Below, piece by piece: positions 18,389-26,167 of a stretch of DNA of 64,000 bases. Each line of letters opens with the position of its first letter. The stretch's first letter is position 1. Made by a program: the position numbers and the translations under genes. The stretch covers positions 1 through 64,000 of the forward strand of contig JAFVZT010000005.1 in NCBI GenBank assembly GCA_017508045.1, given 5' to 3'. The DNA comes from Oscillospiraceae bacterium (lineage in GTDB: Bacteria; Bacillota; Clostridia; Oscillospirales; Oscillospiraceae). The notes beneath the pieces were generated by a model. It ran no database searches and had not been told where the DNA came from. It was given only the letters and a program-made list of their open reading frames with translations.

Positions 18389-18397
18389 ATTATAACA
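18389..18397 (-). promoter_or_regulatory. Extended -10 promoter of the two-component/recA string
   Basis: The minus strand reads TGTTATAAT (8 of the 9 positions are the TGn plus TATAAT core, 18389-18394), about 80 bases before the regulator start. The -35 region is poor (TTTTCT). Confidence 0.55.
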
Positions 18398-18418
18398 CAG
18401 GATACACAAAAAGAAAAG

Positions 18419-21400
18419 TTATTTCACCACAACATTTCCCTGCCCCAGCAGATTGTTAAGCTCCCCAAGCATACGTTCGTCCAGACTGCATCGGCTTCCT
18501 CTTCTTTGCTTTGTATCGGCAAAATACACCACCACAGGACTGTTTCCGGGGAACATACCTAAAATTGCTTTAACTTTGCCAAACAGCATTCCTTCCTCTG
18601 AAGGAAGCTTTAAATACAGTGTTCCTGTTTTGCTCTGCTGCTGAGCAACCGGAGCTTCTGAAGCAAAATCAGAAATGGGTCTGGCCCGGTTAATTACAAT
18701 CTGCGGCTCTTTATCATCCCGAAGAGAAAGCCGCCCAGTAATAACAACCGGTTGATTTTCGCTTAGGTAACCACCGTATTGGCTCAAAACATTGGAAAAA
18801 GCCAGCATTTCTACTGCGGCTGTATCGTCCTCTATGGTAACATACGCCATCATAGAATTATTGCGGGTGGTCTTCATCTTTACTGTTTGAATAACGCCGG
18901 CAACACTGACAATTTGGTCGTCCTGATAATCACTTTGCTCCTGCATAAGCTGCCCAATCGGCACAACATGGGTACCGCGCAGGTAATGCCGGTAATCATC
19001 CATAGGATGTCCGGACAGATAAATGCCGGTGGTTTCCTTTTCCATAAGCATCAAATCTGCCTTTTTCAGCTCAGGCAGACTGGGAATTGGAATTGCAGCC
19101 GCACTGTCCTCATTTTGCAGAAGGGAGAACAGCCCCATTTGTCCGTCGAGATTTTTCTTGCGGGAGGACGCGATGCTGTCCATCATATTCTCATATACTG
19201 CCAGCAGCTCACTGCGGTGGTGTCCAAAGCAATCCATTGCACCGCACTTGATAAAGTTTTCCACCGCCCGCTTATTAAGTTCATTTTCACCCATCCGGCC
19301 GATAAAATCCTCCAGGCCGGTAAATATGCCGCCTTCTTCCCGCTTTGCAACCACACTGCGGATCAATCCGTGACCTACATTTTTCACCGCGCCTAAGCCA
19401 AAGCGAATGCTGTCGCCTTCTACAGTAAAGGGGTCATCGGAATGGTTGATATCCGGAGGTAAAACAGGAATTCCCATTTCCTTACATTCCGCAATATATC
19501 CGGAAATTTTTGTTGCCGAATCTAAAACAGAGGTCATTAGCGCCGCCATATATTGACGGGGATAATGACACTTCAGATATGCCGTCTGGTAAGAAACAAC
19601 GGCATAGCAAACAGCGTGTGCCTTATTAAAGGCATAGTTTGCAAAGGCGACAATTTCGTCATAGATGGACTGAGCCGCAGCCTCTGAAACACCCTTAGCC
19701 ATTGCGCCGGAAATCCCCTGTGCTTCGTCTCCGTAAACAAAAACCTTTCGTTCCTGCTCAATAACCTTCATTTTCTTTTTGGAAATGGCGCGGCGGATAT
19801 TGTCAGCCTGTCCCATCGTGTAGCCGCCCAAGCTGCGGAAAATTTCAATAACCTGCTCCTGATAAACAATACATCCGTAGGTCACCCGTAAAATAGGTTC
19901 AAGCAAAGGTGTCTTATAAGAAATCTTACTGTTATCCAGCTTGTTGGCGATAAACATAGGGATGGAATCCATGGGACCGGGTCGGTATAAAGCGACAATA
20001 GCCGTCATATCTTCAATAGAGGTCGGCTTCATATTGACACAAACAGCGGTAATTCCCGCAGATTCCAGCTGAAAAACGCCCTGGGTTTTGCCCTCTGCAA
20101 GCATTGCAAAGGTCTCCGGGTCATCGTCAGGCACCGCATCAACGGAGAAATCCGGATTTACTTTCCGAATCTGCTTTTCCGCATCCTCAATAACCGTGAG
20201 GTTTCGAAGGCCCAAAAAATCCATTTTCAGCAAACCCAGTTCCTCAATGGTAGTCATGGTATACTGGGTAACAATGGTATCGTCATTTCTGGAAAGAGGC
20301 ACATAGGCGCTTACCGGTTTTGCTGTAATCACAACACCGGCTGCATGGGTAGATGTGTTTCTGGGCATACCCTCTAAGCTCATTGCCGTGTCAATAAGGA
20401 TGCGAACCCGCTGGTCAGCATCGTACATCTCCTTAAGCTTCGGAGAGACAGTCAATGCATCCTTAAGGGTAATATGCAAGGGCATTGTAGGTACAAGCTT
20501 TGCAACAACGTCGGTTTCCGCATAGGAAAAGTTCAGCGCTCTGCCAACATCACGAATGGCACCCCTGGCTGCCATTGTGCCGAAAGTGGCAATTTGCGCA
20601 ACGTGATCTGCGCCGTATTTGCGCATAACATAGTCAATAACCTCGCCCCGGCGTTCCTGGCAGAAATCTGTATCAAAGTCCGGCATACTGACACGCTCGG
20701 GGTTTAGAAAGCGCTCAAAAATCAATGCATATTTCATAGGATCAACCTCAGTAATATGCATACAATACGCAACAATGGATGCTGCGCCGGAACCACGGCC
20801 CGGTCCTACCGGAATCCCGGATTCCTTGGCATAACGAATAAAATCCCAAACAATGAGATAGTAATTCACATAGCCCATCCGGCTGATAACGCTGATTTCG
20901 TATTCCAGTCGATCCCGATAATGTCCCGGAGGATTTTCATAACGCTCCTGAAAGCCGTCCATACAGAGCTTGCGGAAATATTCTTCGTTTGTATAGCCCT
21001 CCGGCACCGGGAAGGACGGCAGATGGTACTGATTAAAAACAAATTCCAAATTGCAGCGTTCAGAAATCTCAACCGTATTTTCAAAGGCCTCGTCGCAATT
21101 GGGAAACAGCTGCCGCAGCTCCTCCTCGCTCTTTAAGTAGAATTCATCGGTTTGAAATTTCATCCGATTTGGGTCATCCACGGTTTTTCCAGTTTGGATG
21201 CACAGCAAAACATCCTGCATCTTTGAATCCTCGCGACGCAGGTAGTGGGCATCATTGGTTATAACTAAGGGCAGCCCCGTTTCCCGGGCAAGACGCATAA
21301 TCCCCTGGTTTACAGGCCTCTGCTCCGGTATACCGTGATCCTGCATTTCAAGGTAGAAATGCTCCGGTCCAAAAATCTCAGATAGCTTCTGGGCATATTC

Positions 21401-21865
21401 CTTTGCACCTTCATAGTCCTCCTCCAGCAAATACTGGGGAATCGCACCGGCTAGGCAAGCACCCAAGGCAATTAAGCCCTCATGGTGCTTGCGCAATAAA
21501 TCTAAATCCACCCGGGGTTTTCCGTAAAAGCCATGCAAAAAAGCTTCGGAAACCAAAAGGCAAAGGTTTTCGTAGCCGGTTGCGTTTTCACACAGCAAAA
21601 CCAAATGGTACGGATCATTATCTACGCCGTGAATTCGGTCCTGCATACCACGACGGGTAACGTAAACCTCACAGCCAATAATAGGCTTTATGCCTGCAGC
21701 CTTCGCTGCCTTATAGAAATCGATACAGCCATACATTACGCCATGATCTGTCAGGGCAATGGCTGATTGCCCCAACTCCTTGACCCGGTCCATCATTGTG
21801 TTAATACGGCAGGCACCGTCTAACAGACTGTATTCCGAGTGAACATGCAAATGTACAAAGCCCAT
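18419..21865 (-). CDS. dnaE: DNA polymerase III subunit alpha (DnaE)
   Basis: The 1148-residue DnaE-type C-family polymerase. It starts with the PHP domain (FVHLHVHSEYSLLDGACR), followed by the palm with PDFDTDFCQERR carrying catalytic Asp residues, the fingers region (GRGSGAASIVAY, AVCYAVVSYQTAYLK), a helix-hairpin-helix region, and a C-terminal OB fold (IVSVAGVIQTVKMKTTRNNSMMAYVTIED). In Firmicutes DnaE extends primers or works beside PolC, which is also in this window at 51881-56182. AAGGAG overlaps the whiA stop and precedes the ATG. It is the last gene of murB-whiA-dnaE. Confidence 0.97.
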   Translation of the reverse strand: MGFVHLHVHSEYSLLDGACRINTMMDRVKELGQSAIALTDHGVMYGCIDFYKAAKAAGIKPIIGCEVYVTRRGMQDRIHGVDNDPYHLVLLCENATGYENLCLLVSEAFLHGFYGKPRVDLDLLRKHHEGLIALGACLAGAIPQYLLEEDYEGAKEYAQKLSEIFGPEHFYLEMQDHGIPEQRPVNQGIMRLARETGLPLVITNDAHYLRREDSKMQDVLLCIQTGKTVDDPNRMKFQTDEFYLKSEEELRQLFPNCDEAFENTVEISERCNLEFVFNQYHLPSFPVPEGYTNEEYFRKLCMDGFQERYENPPGHYRDRLEYEISVISRMGYVNYYLIVWDFIRYAKESGIPVGPGRGSGAASIVAYCMHITEVDPMKYALIFERFLNPERVSMPDFDTDFCQERRGEVIDYVMRKYGADHVAQIATFGTMAARGAIRDVGRALNFSYAETDVVAKLVPTMPLHITLKDALTVSPKLKEMYDADQRVRILIDTAMSLEGMPRNTSTHAAGVVITAKPVSAYVPLSRNDDTIVTQYTMTTIEELGLLKMDFLGLRNLTVIEDAEKQIRKVNPDFSVDAVPDDDPETFAMLAEGKTQGVFQLESAGITAVCVNMKPTSIEDMTAIVALYRPGPMDSIPMFIANKLDNSKISYKTPLLEPILRVTYGCIVYQEQVIEIFRSLGGYTMGQADNIRRAISKKKMKVIEQERKVFVYGDEAQGISGAMAKGVSEAAAQSIYDEIVAFANYAFNKAHAVCYAVVSYQTAYLKCHYPRQYMAALMTSVLDSATKISGYIAECKEMGIPVLPPDINHSDDPFTVEGDSIRFGLGAVKNVGHGLIRSVVAKREEGGIFTGLEDFIGRMGENELNKRAVENFIKCGAMDCFGHHRSELLAVYENMMDSIASSRKKNLDGQMGLFSLLQNEDSAAAIPIPSLPELKKADLMLMEKETTGIYLSGHPMDDYRHYLRGTHVVPIGQLMQEQSDYQDDQIVSVAGVIQTVKMKTTRNNSMMAYVTIEDDTAAVEMLAFSNVLSQYGGYLSENQPVVITGRLSLRDDKEPQIVINRARPISDFASEAPVAQQQSKTGTLYLKLPSEEGMLFGKVKAILGMFPGNSPVVVYFADTKQRRGSRCSLDERMLGELNNLLGQGNVVVK

Positions 21866-21869
21866 TTCT

Positions 21870-22775
21870 TTACTCCTTTGATAGCTGTACTAGTTTTTTT
21901 AAACGATGATTCATCGCCGGCTTCGTAATGGGCGGCTGCATCATCGCCGCAAGCTCGGTAAGAGATGCTTCCGGATTTTCCTCCCGGGCAATCGCGGCCT
22001 GTAAAAGCTTAGGGGCAAGTCGTTCAAATTGTCCGTTTTGGCGCAGAATGCGAATGGCGCAAAGCTGTTCCTGGGATGCTTCCACAACCTTGGAGGTGTT
22101 CGCTTCATCGCAATTGCAGCGTCTGTTAACCTTATTGTTCAGTTCCTTTTCCAGCCGCGCCTCTATAATGCCCATTGCCGCGATTGGAGCGCCCAAATAT
22201 GTCAGGCAGTCCGAAATCAAATCGCTGTGTTTAAGGTATAATACCTGTCCACCGCCGCGTTGTGCCATTTTAGGATAGAACCCCAATACTTCGCGTATAA
22301 AGGTATAGGCCTCTCTGGCAACATAGCGGTGGTTTGTGGCAAGCTCCAAGTGATAGGCTTTGGCAGGGTCGGTAACCGAACCGCCAGCCAAATACGCACC
22401 CCGCAGAAATGCCGCCTTACAGCAGTCGTCCTCCACAATAGGAAGATTGATGTGCAATGACAAAATTCCAACAGGATCAAATCCGTAAGCAACCATAATT
22501 TGCTGCAGCTTTTTCTGTCCGGTAATTTGAAAGACAAGCTTTCCTGTTTCTTCTAAATCCGGAACAATATCAAAATCAATTCCAAAGGCTTTTCTGAACA
22601 GCTTAGGCAGTATAGCAGCAAATTCCTTACACTCTGTGATGATACGAATACCTTCCGAGGTGAAATTGTTGCAAAACAACAAAACGCCAAAGCACTGCGC
22701 CAAGGCACAACAGTGTTTCTGGGGAAAGCTGCGGCAAATTTCTGCCTTTGCGTTCCCGGAAAAAGTAGCCGCCAT
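21870..22775 (-). CDS. whiA: DNA-binding protein WhiA
   Basis: WhiA has an N-terminal LAGLIDADG-like domain and a C-terminal helix-turn-helix; it affects cell division and chromosome segregation in Firmicutes and sporulation in actinobacteria. About 301 residues. Visible family features are FLRGAYLAGGSVTDP near 130 and the C-terminal LTELAAMMQPPITKPAMNHRL helix-turn-helix. AGGAG 8 bases before the ATG at 22775 outranks the GTG at 22784. In most Firmicutes whiA follows rapZ and yvcK; here murB is directly upstream and those genes are missing. Confidence 0.93.
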   Translation of the reverse strand: MAATFSGNAKAEICRSFPQKHCCALAQCFGVLLFCNNFTSEGIRIITECKEFAAILPKLFRKAFGIDFDIVPDLEETGKLVFQITGQKKLQQIMVAYGFDPVGILSLHINLPIVEDDCCKAAFLRGAYLAGGSVTDPAKAYHLELATNHRYVAREAYTFIREVLGFYPKMAQRGGGQVLYLKHSDLISDCLTYLGAPIAAMGIIEARLEKELNNKVNRRCNCDEANTSKVVEASQEQLCAIRILRQNGQFERLAPKLLQAAIAREENPEASLTELAAMMQPPITKPAMNHRLKKLVQLSKE

Positions 22776-22790
22776 TGCTTTCACTCCTAT

Positions 22791-23702
22791 TTACCAGATA
22801 CGAACCTCCGGTTCCAGCATAATACCGGAATGGTCATAAACTCTCTGCGAAACCTGCTGTAAAAGTGACTTTACATCCTTCGCAGTGGCACCGCCCAAAT
22901 TCACCACAAATCCGGCGTGCTTTTCAGAAACTGCAGCATTTCCAATGCGGAAGCCCTTTAGCCCTGCATTGTCAATCAGTGCAGCAGCATAGCCTCCAGC
23001 GGGGCGTTTGAATGCAGAGCCAGCCGACGGCATATCCAGCGGCTGAGAAGCTTTTCTTCGCTGCATAAGCTCCTGCATTCGCTCCCGTATCTCAGTCTGA
23101 TCTTTTGGCTCAAGGGAAAATAACGCGCTTATTACGATACCGGCATCTTCCTGCAAACGGCTATGGCGATAGGAAAAGTTCATCTGCTCTGCCGTATAAG
23201 TAATCAAATTACCCTCCAGGGTAAGAACCTCCACACTTTTACAGACCTGAGCGATCTCGCCGTCATAGGCTCCTGCGTTCATATAAACCGCACCGCCCAC
23301 CGTTCCGGGAATGCCGTGGGCAAATTCCAATCCGCTTAGTCCCTGTCCTGCTGCAAAAACAGCCGCCCGAGCCATGGTAACGCCGGCAAAAACACGGATA
23401 GTGGTATCATTGATGCGTTCAATTCCATCCATGCAGTCCTTCAGGCAAATTACCAAACCGGATACGCCCCCGTCCGGAGCGAGAATGTTCGTGCCTGCTC
23501 CCATAATTGCCCGGGGACAGTCCAAGACCTTGGCTGTATGCAGAAGTTTTTTTAGTTCCTCAACATTTTTGGGAAATGCCATTACCTCGGCAGGCCCGCC
23601 AATCCGAAAGGATGTATGCTTTGACATCGGCTCTGCCAAACGAAGGTCAATTTCCGGTAATAATGTTGTTATTTTCTGCTGAAAATCTGATTTTTTAATC
23701 AT
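22791..23702 (-). CDS. murB: UDP-N-acetylenolpyruvoylglucosamine reductase
   Basis: MurB is the FAD enzyme that reduces UDP-GlcNAc-enolpyruvate to UDP-MurNAc in peptidoglycan synthesis. 303 residues. Visible are the FAD-binding MSKHTSFRIGGPAEVMAFP, AIMGAGTNILAPDGGV, GLEFAHGIPGTVGGAVYMNAGA and the substrate-site PSAGSAFKRP; the C-terminus ends LEPEVRIW. This is the type II form lacking the type I insertion. GGAGG precedes the ATG at 23702. First gene of the murB-whiA-dnaE unit, with a good promoter. Confidence 0.96.
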   Translation of the reverse strand: MIKKSDFQQKITTLLPEIDLRLAEPMSKHTSFRIGGPAEVMAFPKNVEELKKLLHTAKVLDCPRAIMGAGTNILAPDGGVSGLVICLKDCMDGIERINDTTIRVFAGVTMARAAVFAAGQGLSGLEFAHGIPGTVGGAVYMNAGAYDGEIAQVCKSVEVLTLEGNLITYTAEQMNFSYRHSRLQEDAGIVISALFSLEPKDQTEIRERMQELMQRRKASQPLDMPSAGSAFKRPAGGYAAALIDNAGLKGFRIGNAAVSEKHAGFVVNLGGATAKDVKSLLQQVSQRVYDHSGIMLEPEVRIW

Positions 23703-23730
23703 AAACGCCTCCGGGTGTATGATATTATTC

Positions 23731-23759
23731 AGTATATCATATTCGGCAAAAATATGCAA
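23731..23759 (-). promoter_or_regulatory. Sigma-A promoter of murB-whiA-dnaE
   Basis: Minus strand TTGCAT (23754-23759), 17-base spacer, TATACT (23731-23736), about 30 bases before the murB start. Confidence 0.7.
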
Positions 23760-23794
23760 TTATTACGAACAGTAAATTTTTATAAAACAGGAAA

Positions 23795-23817
23795 CCCTGT
23801 CACTAATCATGACAGGG
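23795..23817 (-). terminator. Terminator of the LCP gene
   Basis: ccctgtca (23795-23802) pairs with tgacaggg (23810-23817). On the minus strand it is followed by a T-rich tract (ggtttcctgtttt). It overlaps the last codons and stop of the gene. Confidence 0.7.
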
Positions 23818-24886
23818 CTCCTACTACTTTTGCTTTCATGGCTTCAATGAGAAGCGCTTTGTTCTTTTCCACATGCTCAGGCTTCATCATAAGCACGCTC
23901 TGGTTTTTCTCTGTGCGGGCGTAATAATATGCGCCCTTGGTGGGGATGCGCTGAGAGACAATGGTAAGGTCCGAAAGTATGGGCAGCATATCCACAATCA
24001 GACCGAGAATTTGCTTGTCGTTCATATCCGTCGTTAAGTTGGGCATAATTTCTTTTGCAAGCCGATACAAGTCGGAAACGCCTAGGGTCTTTGCCTTTTC
24101 AATTAACGTATTTAAGACCTTTCTCTGCCGGTTTGTGCGTTCAAAGTCATTGTCAATTTTACGAATACGCGTATAAGCCAAAGCCTGAGAACCGTTGAGG
24201 CGATTAACGCCTTCTTTCAGAGTCCAGCCTTTGTTCTCCTCAATATCCCAGTTTCCTCTTTCGTTAAGGTAATCCGCTTCTTCCTTTGTAAGCTCAACAT
24301 CGATACCGCCGATAATATCGATGGATTTTATGAAACCTTCAAAATCGATTTCCACATTATAGTCTGCAGAAACGCCGAAATTATAGCTTAATGTTTCGTT
24401 CAGAAGGGGGAAGCCACCAAGAACATAAGGAACATTCAATCTCTGGTTATATTTTCCGGGAACATAAACCCAAAGGTCTCTCATAAAGGATGTCATTGTC
24501 ACAGTTTTTGTTGCCTTATTGATTGTGCAAAGTATCATAGCATCAGTACGCTGACGCTTTTGGGTTTGGCCCGAACGCTTATCCTGACCGACGAGCAAAA
24601 TGTTGATAACATCTTTTCCTACAAAAATCGGATCTGCTTCTTCAAAAATCGGATCTTTCTGAATGGTTTCAGTAGGTCCGAGAATATCATCCAGCTCCTC
24701 AGAGGAGTAGGTTGGTGGTGTTGTCGCAGTATCAATCGTGTTGATACCAAAGCTTCCGGTAAAAGAAAAAGTATTTAAAAAAATGCAAACAGCAACCGCT
24801 GCAACCAGAATAACTGCTAAAAAAATTGATGCAATCAGCAAAAATAAATGAAGCTTGGATTTTTTTGTCTTTGTTTCCTCGCTCAT
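23807..24886 (-). CDS. LytR-CpsA-Psr (LCP) family cell-wall ligase
   Basis: LCP proteins transfer teichoic acids or other glycopolymers from undecaprenyl carriers to peptidoglycan outside the membrane. 359 residues: a short cytoplasmic tail, one membrane helix (about 12-36), then the catalytic LCP domain from about residue 90. Conserved pieces include ILLVGQDKR, RTDAMILCTINKATKTVTMTSFMRDLWV, a ligand-binding Asp in FEGFIKSIDIIGGIDVEL and ALAYTRIRKIDNDFERTNRQ with its Arg residues. GGAGG lies 7 bases before the ATG. It follows the polyferredoxin gene by 71 bases and probably shares its promoter. Confidence 0.92.
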   Translation of the reverse strand: MSEETKTKKSKLHLFLLIASIFLAVILVAAVAVCIFLNTFSFTGSFGINTIDTATTPPTYSSEELDDILGPTETIQKDPIFEEADPIFVGKDVINILLVGQDKRSGQTQKRQRTDAMILCTINKATKTVTMTSFMRDLWVYVPGKYNQRLNVPYVLGGFPLLNETLSYNFGVSADYNVEIDFEGFIKSIDIIGGIDVELTKEEADYLNERGNWDIEENKGWTLKEGVNRLNGSQALAYTRIRKIDNDFERTNRQRKVLNTLIEKAKTLGVSDLYRLAKEIMPNLTTDMNDKQILGLIVDMLPILSDLTIVSQRIPTKGAYYYARTEKNQSVLMMKPEHVEKNKALLIEAMKAKVVGALS

Positions 24887-24957
24887 CAGAGCACCTCCAA
24901 GAATATAAAGCCAGAAGAAGAAAAACCGCTACATGGTTTTCCCGCTAAATGTGTAAA

Positions 24958-25344
24958 TTATTTTTCAACAATTTCCAAAAGTTCCATGGGACATGCTTTT
25001 ACGCAAATTCCGCAGGAAATACACTTGCTGGTAGGACCGTCCTGAGGCATAACCATAACCTTCATAGGACATGCCTCCACACATTTGCCGCAGGAAGTAC
25101 AAAGCTTTTTATTAATCATGTACACGCCGGTCTTGGGGTTCTGAGTAATTGCCCCCGCCTCACAAGAGCGCATACACTTGCCGCACTGGATACAGGTCAT
25201 AGGCTTTGCGCCGCCGTTGTTTGCTACAATACGAATGCAGGCCAAATCCTCATTAAATGTTTTATAAAAAGCTGTAGAGCAAGCGCGAACACACTCAAGG
25301 CAAGCCATACACTCGATATTTTTCTTGACAGACAGTTTTTTCAT
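24958..25344 (-). CDS. Polyferredoxin with four 4Fe-4S motifs
   Basis: A 128-residue soluble protein with four CxxCxxCxxxC motifs: CMACLECVRAC (about residue 12), CIQCGKCMRSC (50), CTSCGKCVEAC (80) and CISCGICVKAC (107). Each can hold a [4Fe-4S] cluster, so up to four clusters are expected, like two fused bacterial ferredoxin domains. It resembles electron-transfer subunits of oxidoreductases in anaerobes, but no catalytic partner is adjacent. The frame is open upstream to 25422; the ATG at 25344 matches the start of the conserved part and has GAGGGG upstream, though at a long spacing. Confidence 0.88.
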   Translation of the reverse strand: MKKLSVKKNIECMACLECVRACSTAFYKTFNEDLACIRIVANNGGAKPMTCIQCGKCMRSCEAGAITQNPKTGVYMINKKLCTSCGKCVEACPMKVMVMPQDGPTSKCISCGICVKACPMELLEIVEK

Positions 25345-25380
25345 AAATACGGTTTCCCCTCTTCTTAGTATTTCCCGTTT

Positions 25381-25409
25381 ATTATAGCTTATATGATATA
25401 AAATAGCAA
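25381..25409 (-). promoter_or_regulatory. Sigma-A promoter of the polyferredoxin-LCP unit
   Basis: Minus strand TTGCTA (25404-25409), 17-base spacer, consensus TATAAT (25381-25386). Confidence 0.7.
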
Positions 25410-25537
25410 TGATAAAAAACAAATTTCGACATAATTTTATTAAAATTCTTATATATATTGAATGGTATGTTTTTACAGATTAAATTTTTAAAACTGTGAA
25501 ATACTACTCTTGAATTCAAATATTCAGGAGGTTTATT

Positions 25538-25807
25538 ATGAAAAAATTTGGCATTGTCGCCATTGCTTTCTTACTTGGTGTATCGTTAACTGCATGTGGC
25601 GGCAACAACAATGATGGTACAGACAATTCTTCCAGCACTACGCCAAGCAGCACTGTCAGCATCCTTCCGGAAACCAATCCCACCACAGGCACAAATATTC
25701 CCGATCCTGATGTAGATAGCAATATGCCCACGTATACAGACGGAACAACCGGAACGGATACTACAGAAAACAGCACAAAGGGAAACAGATCCCGCCGGAG
25801 CTATTAA
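25538..25807 (+). CDS. Small Thr/Asn-rich lipoprotein, unknown function
   Basis: An 89-residue protein with a clear lipoprotein signal: basic start MKKFG, hydrophobic core, then lipobox L-T-A-C with Cys20. The mature part is low-complexity, rich in Thr, Ser, Asn, Asp and Gly, followed by a short basic tail (KGNRSRRSY). Such a composition suggests a flexible tether at the outer face of the membrane. CAGGAGG stands 8 bases before the ATG. No family is recognised. It is oriented away from the ferredoxin gene. Confidence 0.8.
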   Translation: MKKFGIVAIAFLLGVSLTACGGNNNDGTDNSSSTTPSSTVSILPETNPTTGTNIPDPDVDSNMPTYTDGTTGTDTTENSTKGNRSRRSY

Positions 25808-25811
25808 TACT

Positions 25812-25830
25812 GCCGGGAAAGGCTCCCGGC
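25812..25830 (+). terminator. Weak hairpin after the lipoprotein gene
   Basis: gccggga (25812-25818) pairs with tcccggc (25824-25830), starting five bases after the stop codon. There is no T-run, so termination efficiency is doubtful. Confidence 0.4.
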
Positions 25831-25956
25831 TACATAGCAAGGTTTCCGGTTAAAATTCCAAAAAACACTAATGCTTTCCTTGTGTGCAAGGCAGTAAAAA
25901 GGGCATACTGTAAATACAACCTGACAAAGCAAGTCAGATTGAAGGAGGAAAGAAAT

Positions 25957-26133
25957 ATGAGCATAAAGGCTTTGGCAATTACAATGGGTGTTGGCGCTGC
26001 AGCAGGCGCGGTAGGCATTTTAATGATGTCCCGGAATAATCCAACACGAAAAATTGCTGCGAAGGCAGCAGACAAGGTAGAAGATGCCGCCTGGAAGGTG
26101 TCCGACTCCCTGTCACGGAAATTTGATTTATAA
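25957..26133 (+). CDS. Small glycine/alanine-rich protein, possible membrane protein
   Basis: A 58-residue protein. The N-terminal half is a hydrophobic segment rich in Gly and Ala (ITMGVGAAAGAVGILMM), the C-terminal half is amphipathic and charged (AAKAADKVEDAAWKVSDSL). This layout resembles short YtxH-like membrane-associated proteins, but the match is only by appearance. A strong AAGGAGG site 8 bases before the ATG at 25957 fixes the start and argues that it is real; the frame extends further upstream without support. It ends at a bidirectional terminator shared with the Clp gene. Confidence 0.75.
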   Translation: MSIKALAITMGVGAAAGAVGILMMSRNNPTRKIAAKAADKVEDAAWKVSDSLSRKFDL

Positions 26134-26134
26134 A

Positions 26135-26167
26135 TTAAGCCGGGAGGTATTACCTCCCGGTTTAATT
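26135..26167. terminator. Bidirectional terminator, small protein gene and Clp gene
   Basis: aattaagccgggaggt pairs with acctcccggtttaatt around an ATT loop. A-rich and T-rich ends serve both convergent genes. Confidence 0.85.
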
